DNA from: Flavobacteriaceae bacterium
GTDB taxonomy: Bacteria; Bacteroidota; Bacteroidia; Flavobacteriales; Flavobacteriaceae
Reading direction: 5' to 3'
NCBI GenBank assembly: GCA_002694465.1
Contig: NZMG01000030.1
Location: 96,798 to 160,797 of the forward strand
Length of the DNA stretch: 64,000 nt
Shown: piece by piece, positions 34,926 through 44,763 of the stretch
Position numbering within the stretch: position 1 is the stretch's first letter
How the letters are laid out: every line of letters starts with the position of its first letter
Notes under the pieces: generated by a model
Database searches by the model: none
Seen by the model: the letters and a program-made list of their open reading frames with translations, nothing else
Told to the model about the DNA's origin: nothing
Translations under genes and position numbers: made by a program

Positions 34926-37900
34926 TTGGGAGTGAAAAATTACAATTTTAGGAACCACTTTTTTAAATGCATACTTTTCGGAATAACACTTCTCACCGTA
35001 TCTACTAGTTACGGGCAAGAAGATTCCACTGCTACAGGATACGAGTCGGGTAGATTAGATTTACCCAATCCAACCAGTATCCAGAATATGTATACCTATG
35101 ATCCAATAACCGATAGGTATATTCTTACTCGAATGGTAGGAGATTTTGATATTTCTTACCCAGTTATCCTTACGGCTGAAGAATACCGCGATTTGGTTCA
35201 GCGAGAGCAAATGAAAGCGTATTTTAAAGAAAAGATAGATGCTGCGGACGGGCGAAAGGAAGGGTCTGAAGAAGCTCAGAAGAATTTACTTCCAACATTT
35301 TATGTAAATTCAAGTTTCTTTGAAACTATTTTTGGAGGGAATACTATTGAGGTAATTCCTCAAGGTACCGTGGAAATGGACTTAGGACTGTTATATACAA
35401 AACAGGACAACCCGCAGTTTTCCCCACGAAATAGAAGTAATTTTTCATTCGATTTTGACCAAAGAATAAGTTTAAGTTTATTGGGTAAGGTGGGAGAAAG
35501 ATTACAGGTAACTGCTAATTACGATACGCAATCAACTTTCGATTTTCAAAACCTAATAAAACTGGAATATACTCCTACCGAGGATGATATTATTCAGAAA
35601 ATTGAAGTGGGTAATGTAAGCATGCCACTTAATAGTTCCCTAATTCAGGGAGCCCAAAGTTTATTTGGGGTAAAAACACAACTTCAGTTTGGAAAAACAA
35701 CCATTACTGGGGTGTTTTCTGAACAGCGTTCTGAAACACGGTCGGTAGTAGCCGAAGGTGGTGCAACCGTAACCGATTTTGAACTTTTTGCTTTGGATTA
35801 TGATGAAAATAGACACTTTTTTTTAGCTCACTATTTTCGGGATAACTACGATAGGGTTTTAAAGAATTATCCCTTTATTAATTCCTCGGTCCAAGTAACT
35901 CGTGCCGAAATTTGGATTACCAATAGAAATACAACCACTAATGATGTTAGAAATATTGTGGCTTTGCAGGATATTGGGGAGGCAGATCCAACCAATATAG
36001 GATTAAATGTTATTCCTGGAGGGTTTATTAATAAACCAAGAAACTCTTATCCAGATAACTCAAATAACGATTTCAACCCTTTTGGGATAGACAATCCTTC
36101 GGTTCAAAGTGTGCTTAACAGTTCCATTCGAGACGTAGCAACTGTACAAGCTGGTTTTGGCGGTGTAGCGGTAAGCGACGGAACAGATTATGTAAGTCTT
36201 GAAAATGCACGTAAACTTCAAGGGAATGAATATTCTTTAAATACCCAACTTGGATATATTTCATTAAATCAACGATTAAATAATGACGAGGTGTTGGCAG
36301 TAGCCTTTCAGTACACTGTAAATGGAAATGTATATCAAGTAGGAGAGTTTTCTACAGATGGGGTTGAGGCGACCGGAATTCAAACCACCCAAGGTGGAGG
36401 AGATCCTAATCAAGGTGAAAACGAAGTAGGTATTCCACAAAACTTAGTAGTAAAATTATTGAAAAGTAATATCACAAACGTAAATGAGCCGGTTTGGGAT
36501 ATTATGATGAAAAACATCTACCCAATTGGAGCCTATCAATTAGAACAAGAAGACTTTAGATTAAATATTTTATACCTAGATCCTTCCCCTATTAACTATA
36601 TTAATCCTGTTGCTGGAACCGAGTTCCCAGAAGTGAATCCTGGAGACGTAGATTTAGATGATGCAACGCTTTTAAGAGTCTTCAACCTTGATAAATTAAA
36701 TTTTAACAATGATCCGCAACAAGGTGGAGATGGTTTCTTTGATTTTTATCCTGGAATTACTGTAGACCAGCAAAATGGGCGAATTATTTTCACCAGCGTG
36801 GAACCATTTGGGGATTATCTTTTCGAAAAGTTAGAGTTGAATACCAATGAAGATTATGACAACCCTTTGACATACAATGCCAACCAACAGAAGTATGTGT
36901 TCCGTACCATGTATCGATCTACAAAAACGCAGGCAGAACAGGAGGGGAGTGATAAGAATAAATTTCAACTTAAAGGAACCTATAAATCCACAGGATCAGA
37001 CGGTATTCCAATTGGAGCATTTAATATTCCACAAGGTTCCGTGACTGTAACTGCTGGAGGAAGAACACTTGTAGAAGGGGTAGATTATACGGTAAACTAT
37101 CAATTAGGTAGAGTGCAAATTTTGGATCCTTCTTTGCAAAACTCAAATACGCCCATTAATATTAGTGTTGAAAATAACACCTTATTTGGACAACAAACAA
37201 AGCGCTTTACAGGGTTAGATGTTCAGCACAGATTTAATAGGAATTTCCAAGTAGGAGGAACCTTCCTAAATTTGAATGAACGACCCCTAACCCAAAAATC
37301 TTCTTTTCAAAACGAACCAATTAATAATACCATGTTTGGTATTAATGCCAATTACTCAACTGAAGTTCCTTTCTTAACTAGATTGGTAAATAAACTTCCA
37401 AATATTGATACAGATGTAGAATCTAATGTTTCGATTAGAGGAGAGTTTGCCTATCTATTACCAGGAGCTCCAAAGATTTCTAATTTTGATGGTAAAGTAA
37501 CGGCATACGTTGATGACTTTGAAGCTGCCCAAACTGCTATTGACGTTGCCACCCCATTAAGTTGGTTCCTTTCAAGTACACCCGTTGGTTTTGGAGGAGA
37601 ATTAGATAACAATAATCTTGCTTACAACTACAATCGTGCTCGTTTAAATTGGTATACAATTGACCCCATTTTTTATAGTTCACTGCGCCCAGACGGAATT
37701 ACAGACGAAGATTTATCAAATCCATTTACAAGAAGAGTTTTTAGAAATGAAATTTTCCCTGATCAAGATATTATTCAAGGGCAAACGCAGGCGTTATTTC
37801 CGTTAGATTTAGCTTTTTATCCATCTGAAAGAGGACCATACAATTTTAATCCTTTGGCCTCAGGAGGAAATTCCCTGCCAAATCCTGAAACTCGTTTTGG

Positions 37901-40900
37901 GGGTATTACAAGACAACTTTCTACTACCGATTTTGAACGATCCAATGTTGAGTATATTCAGTTTTGGTTAATGGATCCATTTATTTATGATGAAAATGCC
38001 AATAACCCTGGAGGGAAGTTAACTTTTAACTTAGGAAACATTTCTGAAGATATTTTAAAAGATGGACGTAAACAATATGAAAACGGTTTACCTGAAGATG
38101 GCTCTTCTTCAAATACATTAAGTACCGAGTGGGGAAAAGTACCTAGCAATCAATCCTTAGTATATACATTTGCTACACAAGGGCAAGAACGTATTAATCA
38201 AGATATAGGTCTTGATGGATTAAGTGATAGTGAAGAGGCGGCTAAGTTTCCTGCTTTTGCTGGATTACCTGATCCCGCAAATGATAACTATCAATACTTT
38301 TTACAAGGAGAAGGAAATATTCTTCAGCGATACAAACTATACAATGGTACCGAAGGAAACTCTCCAGAACAGCTTAGTAATGATGATAGAGGCTCCACAG
38401 CACAACCTGATGTTGAGGATATCAACCGTGACAATACCATGAATACGGTAGATAGTTACTTCGAGTATGAAGTTAACGTTACCCCAAATATGGGACTTGA
38501 ATCTAAGTATGTGACAGACATAAAAGAAATCACAGTAACTACGCAAAACAACCAAGAAATACCTGTAAGGTGGATTCAATTTAGAATTCCTTTAAGTGAT
38601 TATGATGAAGCTGTAAATGGAATTTCAGACTTTAGATCTATCCGATTTATGAGAATGTACATGTCTGGATTCCAACAGGAAACCGTTTTGCGTTTGGGAA
38701 CGTTAGAACTTTTCCGTGGCGATTACAGAAGATATACGGAATCTTTGGACGTAGACAACTCTAGTAATGATCAAGACAATACCACATTTGAAAACGAAGC
38801 AGTTGGGATTATTCAAAACAGTAATTATACTATTCCTCCAGGAGTATATAGAGAAGAGTTAAATAATAACAATAATATTATTCGTCAAGACGAGCAATCA
38901 TTAGCATTAAAAGTTTGTGACCTAGAGCCTGAAGATGCTCGAGCTGTGTATAAAAACTTTAATGTGGATATGCGTCAGTATAAAAACTTAGAGATGTTTA
39001 TTCATGCCGAATCATTGGATGCGCCAGCACCGCTTTTAGCAGATGGTCAGATGTCAGCGTTTATTCGACTAGGAAATGATTTAAACACTAGTTTTTACGA
39101 AATTGAAATTCCGCTAAATGTTTCCCCAGAAATTCCAAATGCCAATGAATCTGATGCAGAGACAATTTGGCCACTTGAAAATCGACTAAACCTTCCTCTT
39201 TCTTTACTTCAAGAAATTAAGACACGAGTACTAGGCTCTGAAGTTCCAGTTGACCCTACTGAGGTCACCTATTTTATGCAATCTGAGTTGGACCCTACCT
39301 TTAGTGGGAGCGAAAACGAATTAAGAATTGGTATTAAGGGAACACCAAGTTTTGGTAATGTTAGGGTGATTATGATTGGATTACGTAATAAATCCAACAC
39401 CAACATTTGCGGGGAAGTTTGGTTCAACGAATTACGTATGAGCGAACTAGAAAACAAGGGAGGTTGGGCAGCCGTACTTAATATGGATGCAAATCTAGCC
39501 GACTTTGCTAATGTGAGTGCTACAGGTAATGTAAGTACCATTGGTTTTGGATCTATTGAACAAGGACCCAATCAACGTAGTTTAGAAGACACGAAACAAT
39601 ATGATGTTGTTACTAATTTTAATTTAGGGCAATTATTTCCGAAAAAATGGGGAATAGTATTACCATTTAATTACGGTATAGGGGAGGAATTAATAACACC
39701 AAAATATGACCCAGAATATGAAGATATTGAGCTTCAATCGCGTTTGGATAATATTTCAGATGCCGAAGAAAAGAATGCTGTAGAAGATCAATCTGTGGAT
39801 TATACCAAAAGGCAAAGTGTTAACTTTATTGGGGTTCGAAAAAATAAGGCAGGCGAAAATCCAAGCAAGCCTATGCCCTATGATATTGAGAATTTTACGT
39901 TCTCATTTACCTACAATCAAGTAGATCATAATGATTTTGAAATTGAAGAAGCATTAAATCAAAATGTTCGCTTGGGAGGTACATATGATTACACCATCAA
40001 TTCGAAACCTATAGAGCCATTCAAGAAAAATGATTCGTTATTTACTGGAAAGTATTGGCAATTTTTGAAGGATTTAAATTTTAATCCATTACCAAGTAAT
40101 ATTTCAGTAAGTTCTAATATTACCAGACAATATAATGAGCAAAAATTTAGAGAATTGAATTTATTGCCTGGACAAATAGGATTGCCAACTTTGTACCAAA
40201 GAAACTTCTTATTCGATTGGCAGTATACCGTTAATTATAACCTTACTAAATCATTACGTTTTAATTTTAATTCGGCCAATAACCGCATTGTAAATAATTA
40301 TATCGATGGTGGATTGGTAGATAACTCGATTGGGGTTTGGGATGGATTCTTCCAAGTGGGAGATCCTAATCAGCATTTTCAATCGCTTCAGGTTAATTAT
40401 GATTTACCAACGGCGAAATTTCCATTCTTAAAATGGATGAGAATAGCCTATTCATATCAAGGTGATTATCAGTGGCAAGACGGTAGTGATTTATTTAGTG
40501 AAATTACTGTGGAGGGAGATCCAACGGTTTATGATTTGGGGAATTCTGTTCAAAATGCTAGCACACATAGAATAAATTCTACCTTAGATATGAATAGTTT
40601 CTATCGATATGTAGGATTAACCAAAATTAAGCCAGGTAGAAATGTTGGAAATGGCGGTGGAAATGAAAAATCTGGAGGATCTTCACTTCTTAATGGTAAT
40701 AAGGGTAATGGAGGAAAAGGAGAAGAAACCGGCAAGAATGACCCAAAAAGTAGTAGAGAGCAAAATCTTGTTGGAGGTAGAGGAGGTTCTAATGAAGTTG
40801 GAAACGAAGGCGGTTCTGGTACTGGAGGGCGAGGTACTTTGAGTGGAGGAGAAAAGGCTGCCAACACGTTAATTGGTTTGGTTACTTCTATCAAGAAAAT

Positions 40901-42212
40901 TCAATTAAACTACCAAGAAAACAACGGTATATTCTTACCTGGTTATACTCCATCTATTGGATTTGCAGGTTCGTTAAAGCCATCTACTGGATTCGTTTTT
41001 GGTAGTCAGGCAGAGATTCGGGATTTAGCGGCTAAAAAAGGTTGGTTAACAATCTACCCAGAATTTAACGAGCAATATACGGAAGTTGAAAGCAGACAGT
41101 TAGATGCTCAAGTGAATATGGAATTACTACCAGATTTAAAAATTGATTTTAATGGAAGTAGAGCCTATTCTGAAAACTATGCAGAAAACTATATAGTAGA
41201 AGATGGTCTATATGAATCGTTAACACCAAATACCTTTGGAAACTTTAATATTTCAACGCTTTTAATTAAAACAGCCTTTAGTAAAAGTGATGAAAATGGA
41301 TCGGCTGCTTTCGATGATTTTAGAGCAAACCGCAGCGTTATTGCAGATCGATTAGCAAGAGAATTGGATCAAAACGATCCAAATTATACCTATACCATTG
41401 ATGCCGAAACAGGATTTCCTGTTGGGTTTGGACCTACAAGCCAAAAAGTATTATTAGGGTCTTTCTTATCGGCATACAAAGGGAGTGATGCAAGTAAAGA
41501 AAAAACCGGAATTTTCCGGGATATACCATTGCCTAATTGGGATTTAAAGTATACAGGTTTCATGCGTATAAAATGGTTTAAGAAACAATTTAAGCGTTTC
41601 TCAATTCAACATGGTTATCGCGCTTCCTATACGGTAAATCAATTTCAAACCAACTTAGATTTTGATAGAGAAAACCCATTAGAGTTAGATCAATCTGGAA
41701 ACTTTAAAAGCGATATTTTCTTAAGCAATGTTAATCTTACAGAACAATTTTCACCTCTAGCCAAGATTGATTTTGAGATGCAAAATTCTGTAAAAATAAT
41801 GGTAGAACTTAGAAAAGATAGGGCGTTATCATTAAGTTTTGCAAATAACCTGTTGACTGAAATTCAAGGAAACGAAATCATTTTAGGGTTAGGATATCGT
41901 ATTAAAGATCTGCGTATAGGCACCAACTTTGGAGGTAAGAAGCGAATTTTACAAAGTGATTTAAACTTTAAGCTAGATGCTTCTAGAAGATATAATAAAA
42001 CAATCATTAGGTATTTAGATATTAATAACAATCAAACTACCGCGGGACAAACTATTTACGGGTTGCAATTTTCTGCAGATTATGCTTTAAGCAAAAATCT
42101 TACTGCATTGTTCTATTATGATCACACATTTTCTGAGTATGCAATATCAACAGCTTTTCCGCAGACAACCATTAGAAGTGGTTTGACCCTGAGATATAAT
42201 TTTGGAAACTAA
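34926..42212 (+). CDS. sprA: SprA, type IX secretion outer-membrane translocon
   Basis: A very large outer-membrane protein (about 2428 residues) required for gliding motility and protein secretion in Flavobacterium johnsoniae, where SprA forms a 36-strand beta-barrel that releases type IX cargo. Visible here: a signal peptide ending near STSYGQ, a repeated SprA-type segment (LSLLGKVGERLQVTANYDTQ, QQTKRFTGLDVQHRF), long barrel-like amphipathic sequence, and a C-terminal barrel strand (LTLRYNFGN) ending in a polar-Asn like many outer-membrane proteins. There is no ATG near the start: TTG at 34926 or GTG at 34932 (MKNYNFRNHF... if GTG is used) must be the start; I keep the TTG. The segment ~1902-1975 is an unusual Gly/Asn/Ser/Lys-rich insert. 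In operon with ruvA; gcvH starts 27 bases later. Confidence 0.94.
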   Translation: MGVKNYNFRNHFFKCILFGITLLTVSTSYGQEDSTATGYESGRLDLPNPTSIQNMYTYDPITDRYILTRMVGDFDISYPVILTAEEYRDLVQREQMKAYFKEKIDAADGRKEGSEEAQKNLLPTFYVNSSFFETIFGGNTIEVIPQGTVEMDLGLLYTKQDNPQFSPRNRSNFSFDFDQRISLSLLGKVGERLQVTANYDTQSTFDFQNLIKLEYTPTEDDIIQKIEVGNVSMPLNSSLIQGAQSLFGVKTQLQFGKTTITGVFSEQRSETRSVVAEGGATVTDFELFALDYDENRHFFLAHYFRDNYDRVLKNYPFINSSVQVTRAEIWITNRNTTTNDVRNIVALQDIGEADPTNIGLNVIPGGFINKPRNSYPDNSNNDFNPFGIDNPSVQSVLNSSIRDVATVQAGFGGVAVSDGTDYVSLENARKLQGNEYSLNTQLGYISLNQRLNNDEVLAVAFQYTVNGNVYQVGEFSTDGVEATGIQTTQGGGDPNQGENEVGIPQNLVVKLLKSNITNVNEPVWDIMMKNIYPIGAYQLEQEDFRLNILYLDPSPINYINPVAGTEFPEVNPGDVDLDDATLLRVFNLDKLNFNNDPQQGGDGFFDFYPGITVDQQNGRIIFTSVEPFGDYLFEKLELNTNEDYDNPLTYNANQQKYVFRTMYRSTKTQAEQEGSDKNKFQLKGTYKSTGSDGIPIGAFNIPQGSVTVTAGGRTLVEGVDYTVNYQLGRVQILDPSLQNSNTPINISVENNTLFGQQTKRFTGLDVQHRFNRNFQVGGTFLNLNERPLTQKSSFQNEPINNTMFGINANYSTEVPFLTRLVNKLPNIDTDVESNVSIRGEFAYLLPGAPKISNFDGKVTAYVDDFEAAQTAIDVATPLSWFLSSTPVGFGGELDNNNLAYNYNRARLNWYTIDPIFYSSLRPDGITDEDLSNPFTRRVFRNEIFPDQDIIQGQTQALFPLDLAFYPSERGPYNFNPLASGGNSLPNPETRFGGITRQLSTTDFERSNVEYIQFWLMDPFIYDENANNPGGKLTFNLGNISEDILKDGRKQYENGLPEDGSSSNTLSTEWGKVPSNQSLVYTFATQGQERINQDIGLDGLSDSEEAAKFPAFAGLPDPANDNYQYFLQGEGNILQRYKLYNGTEGNSPEQLSNDDRGSTAQPDVEDINRDNTMNTVDSYFEYEVNVTPNMGLESKYVTDIKEITVTTQNNQEIPVRWIQFRIPLSDYDEAVNGISDFRSIRFMRMYMSGFQQETVLRLGTLELFRGDYRRYTESLDVDNSSNDQDNTTFENEAVGIIQNSNYTIPPGVYREELNNNNNIIRQDEQSLALKVCDLEPEDARAVYKNFNVDMRQYKNLEMFIHAESLDAPAPLLADGQMSAFIRLGNDLNTSFYEIEIPLNVSPEIPNANESDAETIWPLENRLNLPLSLLQEIKTRVLGSEVPVDPTEVTYFMQSELDPTFSGSENELRIGIKGTPSFGNVRVIMIGLRNKSNTNICGEVWFNELRMSELENKGGWAAVLNMDANLADFANVSATGNVSTIGFGSIEQGPNQRSLEDTKQYDVVTNFNLGQLFPKKWGIVLPFNYGIGEELITPKYDPEYEDIELQSRLDNISDAEEKNAVEDQSVDYTKRQSVNFIGVRKNKAGENPSKPMPYDIENFTFSFTYNQVDHNDFEIEEALNQNVRLGGTYDYTINSKPIEPFKKNDSLFTGKYWQFLKDLNFNPLPSNISVSSNITRQYNEQKFRELNLLPGQIGLPTLYQRNFLFDWQYTVNYNLTKSLRFNFNSANNRIVNNYIDGGLVDNSIGVWDGFFQVGDPNQHFQSLQVNYDLPTAKFPFLKWMRIAYSYQGDYQWQDGSDLFSEITVEGDPTVYDLGNSVQNASTHRINSTLDMNSFYRYVGLTKIKPGRNVGNGGGNEKSGGSSLLNGNKGNGGKGEETGKNDPKSSREQNLVGGRGGSNEVGNEGGSGTGGRGTLSGGEKAANTLIGLVTSIKKIQLNYQENNGIFLPGYTPSIGFAGSLKPSTGFVFGSQAEIRDLAAKKGWLTIYPEFNEQYTEVESRQLDAQVNMELLPDLKIDFNGSRAYSENYAENYIVEDGLYESLTPNTFGNFNISTLLIKTAFSKSDENGSAAFDDFRANRSVIADRLARELDQNDPNYTYTIDAETGFPVGFGPTSQKVLLGSFLSAYKGSDASKEKTGIFRDIPLPNWDLKYTGFMRIKWFKKQFKRFSIQHGYRASYTVNQFQTNLDFDRENPLELDQSGNFKSDIFLSNVNLTEQFSPLAKIDFEMQNSVKIMVELRKDRALSLSFANNLLTEIQGNEIILGLGYRIKDLRIGTNFGGKKRILQSDLNFKLDASRRYNKTIIRYLDINNNQTTAGQTIYGLQFSADYALSKNLTALFYYDHTFSEYAISTAFPQTTIRSGLTLRYNFGN
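40630..40860 (+). other. Low-complexity Gly/Asn/Ser-rich insert inside SprA
   Basis: About 75 codons encode runs such as GNGGGNEKSGG, GNGGKGEETGKN and GGSGTGGRGTLSGGEKAAN. The composition is unlike the surrounding beta-barrel sequence and suggests a flexible loop, probably outside the barrel. Whether it faces the periplasm or the surface cannot be read from sequence. Confidence 0.7.
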
Positions 42213-42239
42213 TTAATTAAACATTTTATTATACTAAGA

Positions 42240-42620
42240 ATGAACATTCCTCAAAACTTAAAATATACAGAAGACCACGAGTGGGTTCTTATAGATGGTG
42301 ATATCGCTACTGTTGGAATTACAGATTTTGCCCAAGGAGAATTAGGTGATATAGTTTATGTCGAAGTGGAAGCACTTGACGAAACTGTAGAGAGACATGA
42401 AGTATTTGGTACGGTTGAAGCTGTAAAAACAGTATCTGACCTTTTCTCCCCCTTATCAGGTGAAGTAATTGAATTTAACGATTCTTTGGAATCCGATCCT
42501 GAAAAGGTAAATTCAGACCCCTATGGTGAGGGCTGGATAATAAAAATTAAAATTTCAAACCCTGAGGAAATAGAAGCTTTGCTTGATGATGCAGCTTATA
42601 AAGCAATTATTGAAAAGTAA
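42240..42620 (+). CDS. gcvH: Glycine cleavage system H protein
   Basis: A 126-residue lipoyl-carrier protein that shuttles the methylamine group between P and T proteins. The barrel-sandwich fold is intact, with the lipoylated lysine K63 in the signature [12 protein letters not shown]. Length matches the family. None of the other gcv genes is in the window. It lies 27 bases after sprA and overlaps the start of the VanZ-like gene, so all belong to one transcription unit. Confidence 0.96.
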   Translation: MNIPQNLKYTEDHEWVLIDGDIATVGITDFAQGELGDIVYVEVEALDETVERHEVFGTVEAVKTVSDLFSPLSGEVIEFNDSLESDPEKVNSDPYGEGWIIKIKISNPEEIEALLDDAAYKAIIEK

Positions 42621-42984
42621 TTTCCTAAGAATACTTGCAATTGGTTATTCCCTATTTGTTACGGTTATTATGTTGGTACCTGTAACAAAAGGACCTAAAG
42701 TAAATATTCCTTTTTTCGACAAAATTGTTCATGCCATACTCTATTTTCTGTTCGCCATTATTTGGCTTTTATATTTTAGAAGCTTTGGAAAGGAATCTAA
42801 GAGTGTATACGTATTAGTTTCTATCGCATTATTTATTTATGGTATAGTTATTGAAGTCTTACAAGGTAGTTTTATTGCTACACGCACTCATGATAATTGG
42901 GATATTGTAGCAAATGCAACTGGAATTTTTATAGGAATAATCGTGTTTTATAAAGCAAAAGATATTTTTCTTTCTAAAAAATGA
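42586..42984 (+). CDS. VanZ-like small membrane protein
   Basis: About 132 residues with four hydrophobic stretches and the VanZ-family features: a first helix, the loop [20 protein letters not shown] (a D-K-x-x-H pattern), a helix pair and a final loop with [15 protein letters not shown] before the last helix. VanZ proteins have only a loosely defined role in envelope function and antibiotic tolerance. The ATG at 42586 (or 42589) lies inside gcvH, giving an overlap of about 35 bases; an in-frame TTG at 42583 is also possible. Downstream it is separated from tonB by 60 bases. Confidence 0.82.
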   Translation: MMQLIKQLLKSNFLRILAIGYSLFVTVIMLVPVTKGPKVNIPFFDKIVHAILYFLFAIIWLLYFRSFGKESKSVYVLVSIALFIYGIVIEVLQGSFIATRTHDNWDIVANATGIFIGIIVFYKAKDIFLSKK

Positions 42985-43044
42985 GATTCCCTTTTAAAAA
43001 CATTACATTTTTACCTATTTTAGCAACTATCTAAATTTTCTATT

Positions 43045-43767
43045 ATGGAACCGAAAAAAAATTCTAAAGCAAATTTAAATCAGTGGAGTAACATTTACGT
43101 CCTTGCTGGTTTGGCTTTAATGCTTTTCATCTCTTGGAGAGCCATCGAGCATAAGACCTTTGACAAGGATGATCTAGCAGGAGACACATTAAATGTTGGA
43201 GATGATCTTTTGGAAGATATTCCAATCACCCAACCTATTACACCTCCACCACCACCACCTCCGCCACCTCCAGCGCCTGAAGTAATTGAGGTTGTTGAAG
43301 ATGAAGAAGAAGTGGAAGAAACCATTATAGAATCAACAGAGACCAATCAAAATGAGGAGATTGTAGAAATTGAAGAGATTGAAGAAGTAGAGGAAGAAGA
43401 AATTGCAGATGTACCTTTTGCGGTAATTGAAAATGTTCCTGTGTATCCTGGTTGTGAGAATGCTGGAAACAACAATGCGAAAAAAGCCTGTATGTCTGAA
43501 AAAATACAACAGTTTGTTTCAAGAAAATTTGATACCGAATTGGCAAACGATTTAGGTCTTGAAGGAAGACAGCGTATTTCGGTTCAATTTAAAATTGATA
43601 AAAATGGAAATGTTGTGGATGTGAGAGCTCGTGCTCCTCACCCTCGTCTTGAGCAAGAAGCTATTAATGTTGTAAAGGCACTTCCTAAGATGACCCCTGG
43701 GAAACAACGTGGTAAAGCTGTTGGGGTGTTGTATGCACTACCTATTTTATTCCAAGTAGAAAATTAA
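43045..43767 (+). CDS. Energy transducer TonB (first paralogue)
   Basis: A 240-residue inner-membrane protein that transfers proton-motive energy to outer-membrane receptors. One membrane helix (~16-32), a Pro-rich linker with ten consecutive prolines (67-76), an acidic Glu/Val-rich segment (80-122), and a C-terminal TonB domain (~128-240) with YPGCEN (C137) and KKAC (C149), then the beta-sheet core ending in YALPILFQVEN. The paired cysteines are a Bacteroidota TonB trait and may form a disulfide in the periplasm. A homologous second gene follows at 43876. The gene ends at a strong terminator (43792-43820). Confidence 0.9.
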   Translation: MEPKKNSKANLNQWSNIYVLAGLALMLFISWRAIEHKTFDKDDLAGDTLNVGDDLLEDIPITQPITPPPPPPPPPPAPEVIEVVEDEEEVEETIIESTETNQNEEIVEIEEIEEVEEEEIADVPFAVIENVPVYPGCENAGNNNAKKACMSEKIQQFVSRKFDTELANDLGLEGRQRISVQFKIDKNGNVVDVRARAPHPRLEQEAINVVKALPKMTPGKQRGKAVGVLYALPILFQVEN

Positions 43768-43791
43768 GGTTTTATAACTCTTACTTTATAT

Positions 43792-43820
43792 AAAACGTCC
43801 CGCATATAGCGGGACGTTTT
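43792..43820 (+). terminator. Terminator after the first tonB gene
   Basis: AAAACGTCCCGC (43792-43803) pairs perfectly with GCGGGACGTTTT (43809-43820) over ATATA; T-rich bases follow. It separates the two tonB paralogues into different transcription units. Confidence 0.88.
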
Positions 43821-43875
43821 CATTTTTGGCACATCCATTGTAATACTCTTACTATAACTTTTAAATAAAAACACA

Positions 43876-44676
43876 ATGGTACCATCAGTAAAAAAAGAAA
43901 GCCGCTCTAAAGTAGAAGGGCTTTCAAAAAGAGAGGAGAAAAAGAGAATTAATATCCGTTGGAATTCTGGATTGTTTTTTCAAATAGGACTTATCATAAG
44001 CATGTTATTTGTGTTCTTGATAGTAGAAAGTAATTTAGGGTTTTCTGAAATGGCTTATGTTATCCCAGATAAAAAAGAATTGAAGGAAGTAGCTCTAAAG
44101 AATTATGTTATTGATGTTTTTCCCGTAGAGAAGATAGCGGAACCAAAAGAAATTGTGAAGGAGAGGACACCTATAAAGCCCGTCGCTTCGACTAATTTTA
44201 AACCTGTAGAGAATATTTCAAAACAGCTAGAGGATAAAACGGCGCCGACAGAGGTGGAACCAGATGTACCAATTGAAAAACCTGTGATAAGTTCACCTAC
44301 GGTTAAAAAGCCCGACATAAAAAACCTAATTTCTGTTGATAATGCCCCTATATTTCCAGGGTGCGAAAATCTTTCAACGAATAGTGAAAGAAAGGCATGT
44401 TTAAATGAAAAAATAAATGCATTTATTAGTAGAAAATTTGATATCGATAAGTTTTCAGATAAATATGCAGGTAAGAAAAACAGAATTGATGTTCAGTTTA
44501 CTGTAGATTCAAGAGGAGAAATTGTAAATATTAAAACGAGTAATCCAAACGAGGATTTAAATACCGAAGCAAAAAGAGTTATTGGTCACCTTCCTAAAAT
44601 GATCCCTGCCAAACATGAAAATGAATTGGTAGAGGTTATATACACCGTCCCCATTATGGTAAACATAGAACACTAA
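43876..44676 (+). CDS. Energy transducer TonB-like protein (second paralogue)
   Basis: A 266-residue protein with a charged N-terminus (~1-30), one membrane helix (~33-50), a Pro/Lys/Glu linker without a poly-Pro run (80-148) and a C-terminal TonB domain (~152-266). The domain repeats the pattern of the preceding gene: FPGCEN (C163), KAC (C175), ISRKFDIDKF, and DVQFTVDSRGEIVNIK, ending in TVPIMVNIEH. It is clearly a paralogue produced by tandem duplication, but diverged. Its partner outer-membrane receptor is unknown. A terminator follows at 44682-44706. Confidence 0.87.
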   Translation: MVPSVKKESRSKVEGLSKREEKKRINIRWNSGLFFQIGLIISMLFVFLIVESNLGFSEMAYVIPDKKELKEVALKNYVIDVFPVEKIAEPKEIVKERTPIKPVASTNFKPVENISKQLEDKTAPTEVEPDVPIEKPVISSPTVKKPDIKNLISVDNAPIFPGCENLSTNSERKACLNEKINAFISRKFDIDKFSDKYAGKKNRIDVQFTVDSRGEIVNIKTSNPNEDLNTEAKRVIGHLPKMIPAKHENELVEVIYTVPIMVNIEH

Positions 44677-44681
44677 AAATT

Positions 44682-44706
44682 AAACCCGCTTAATTGCGGG
44701 TTTTTT
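44682..44706 (+). terminator. Terminator after the second tonB gene
   Basis: AAACCCGC (44682-44689) pairs with GCGGGTTT (44696-44703) over a 6-base loop, then T residues. Confidence 0.87.
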
Positions 44707-44730
44707 AAAATGAACATTTTAAAAAAAGCG

Positions 44731-44738
44731 TATCTTTC
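44731..44738 (+). promoter_or_regulatory. Possible promoter -7 element for the remB-like gene
   Basis: TATCTTTC differs from TAnnTTTG only at the last base and is correctly placed, 25 bases before the ATG at 44764. Confidence 0.3.
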
Positions 44739-44763
44739 GAGGTAAATAAAATGCCCTTTACCT

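Noticed and set aside
38224..38579. Short open frames on both strands inside sprA
   Set aside because: sprA is continuous and conserved in sequence type; these frames have no start context or family features.
40601..40894. Pro-rich 97-codon frame antisense to the Gly-rich SprA insert
   Set aside because: The Pro/Ser/Leu richness is just the complement of Gly/Asn codons on the coding strand.
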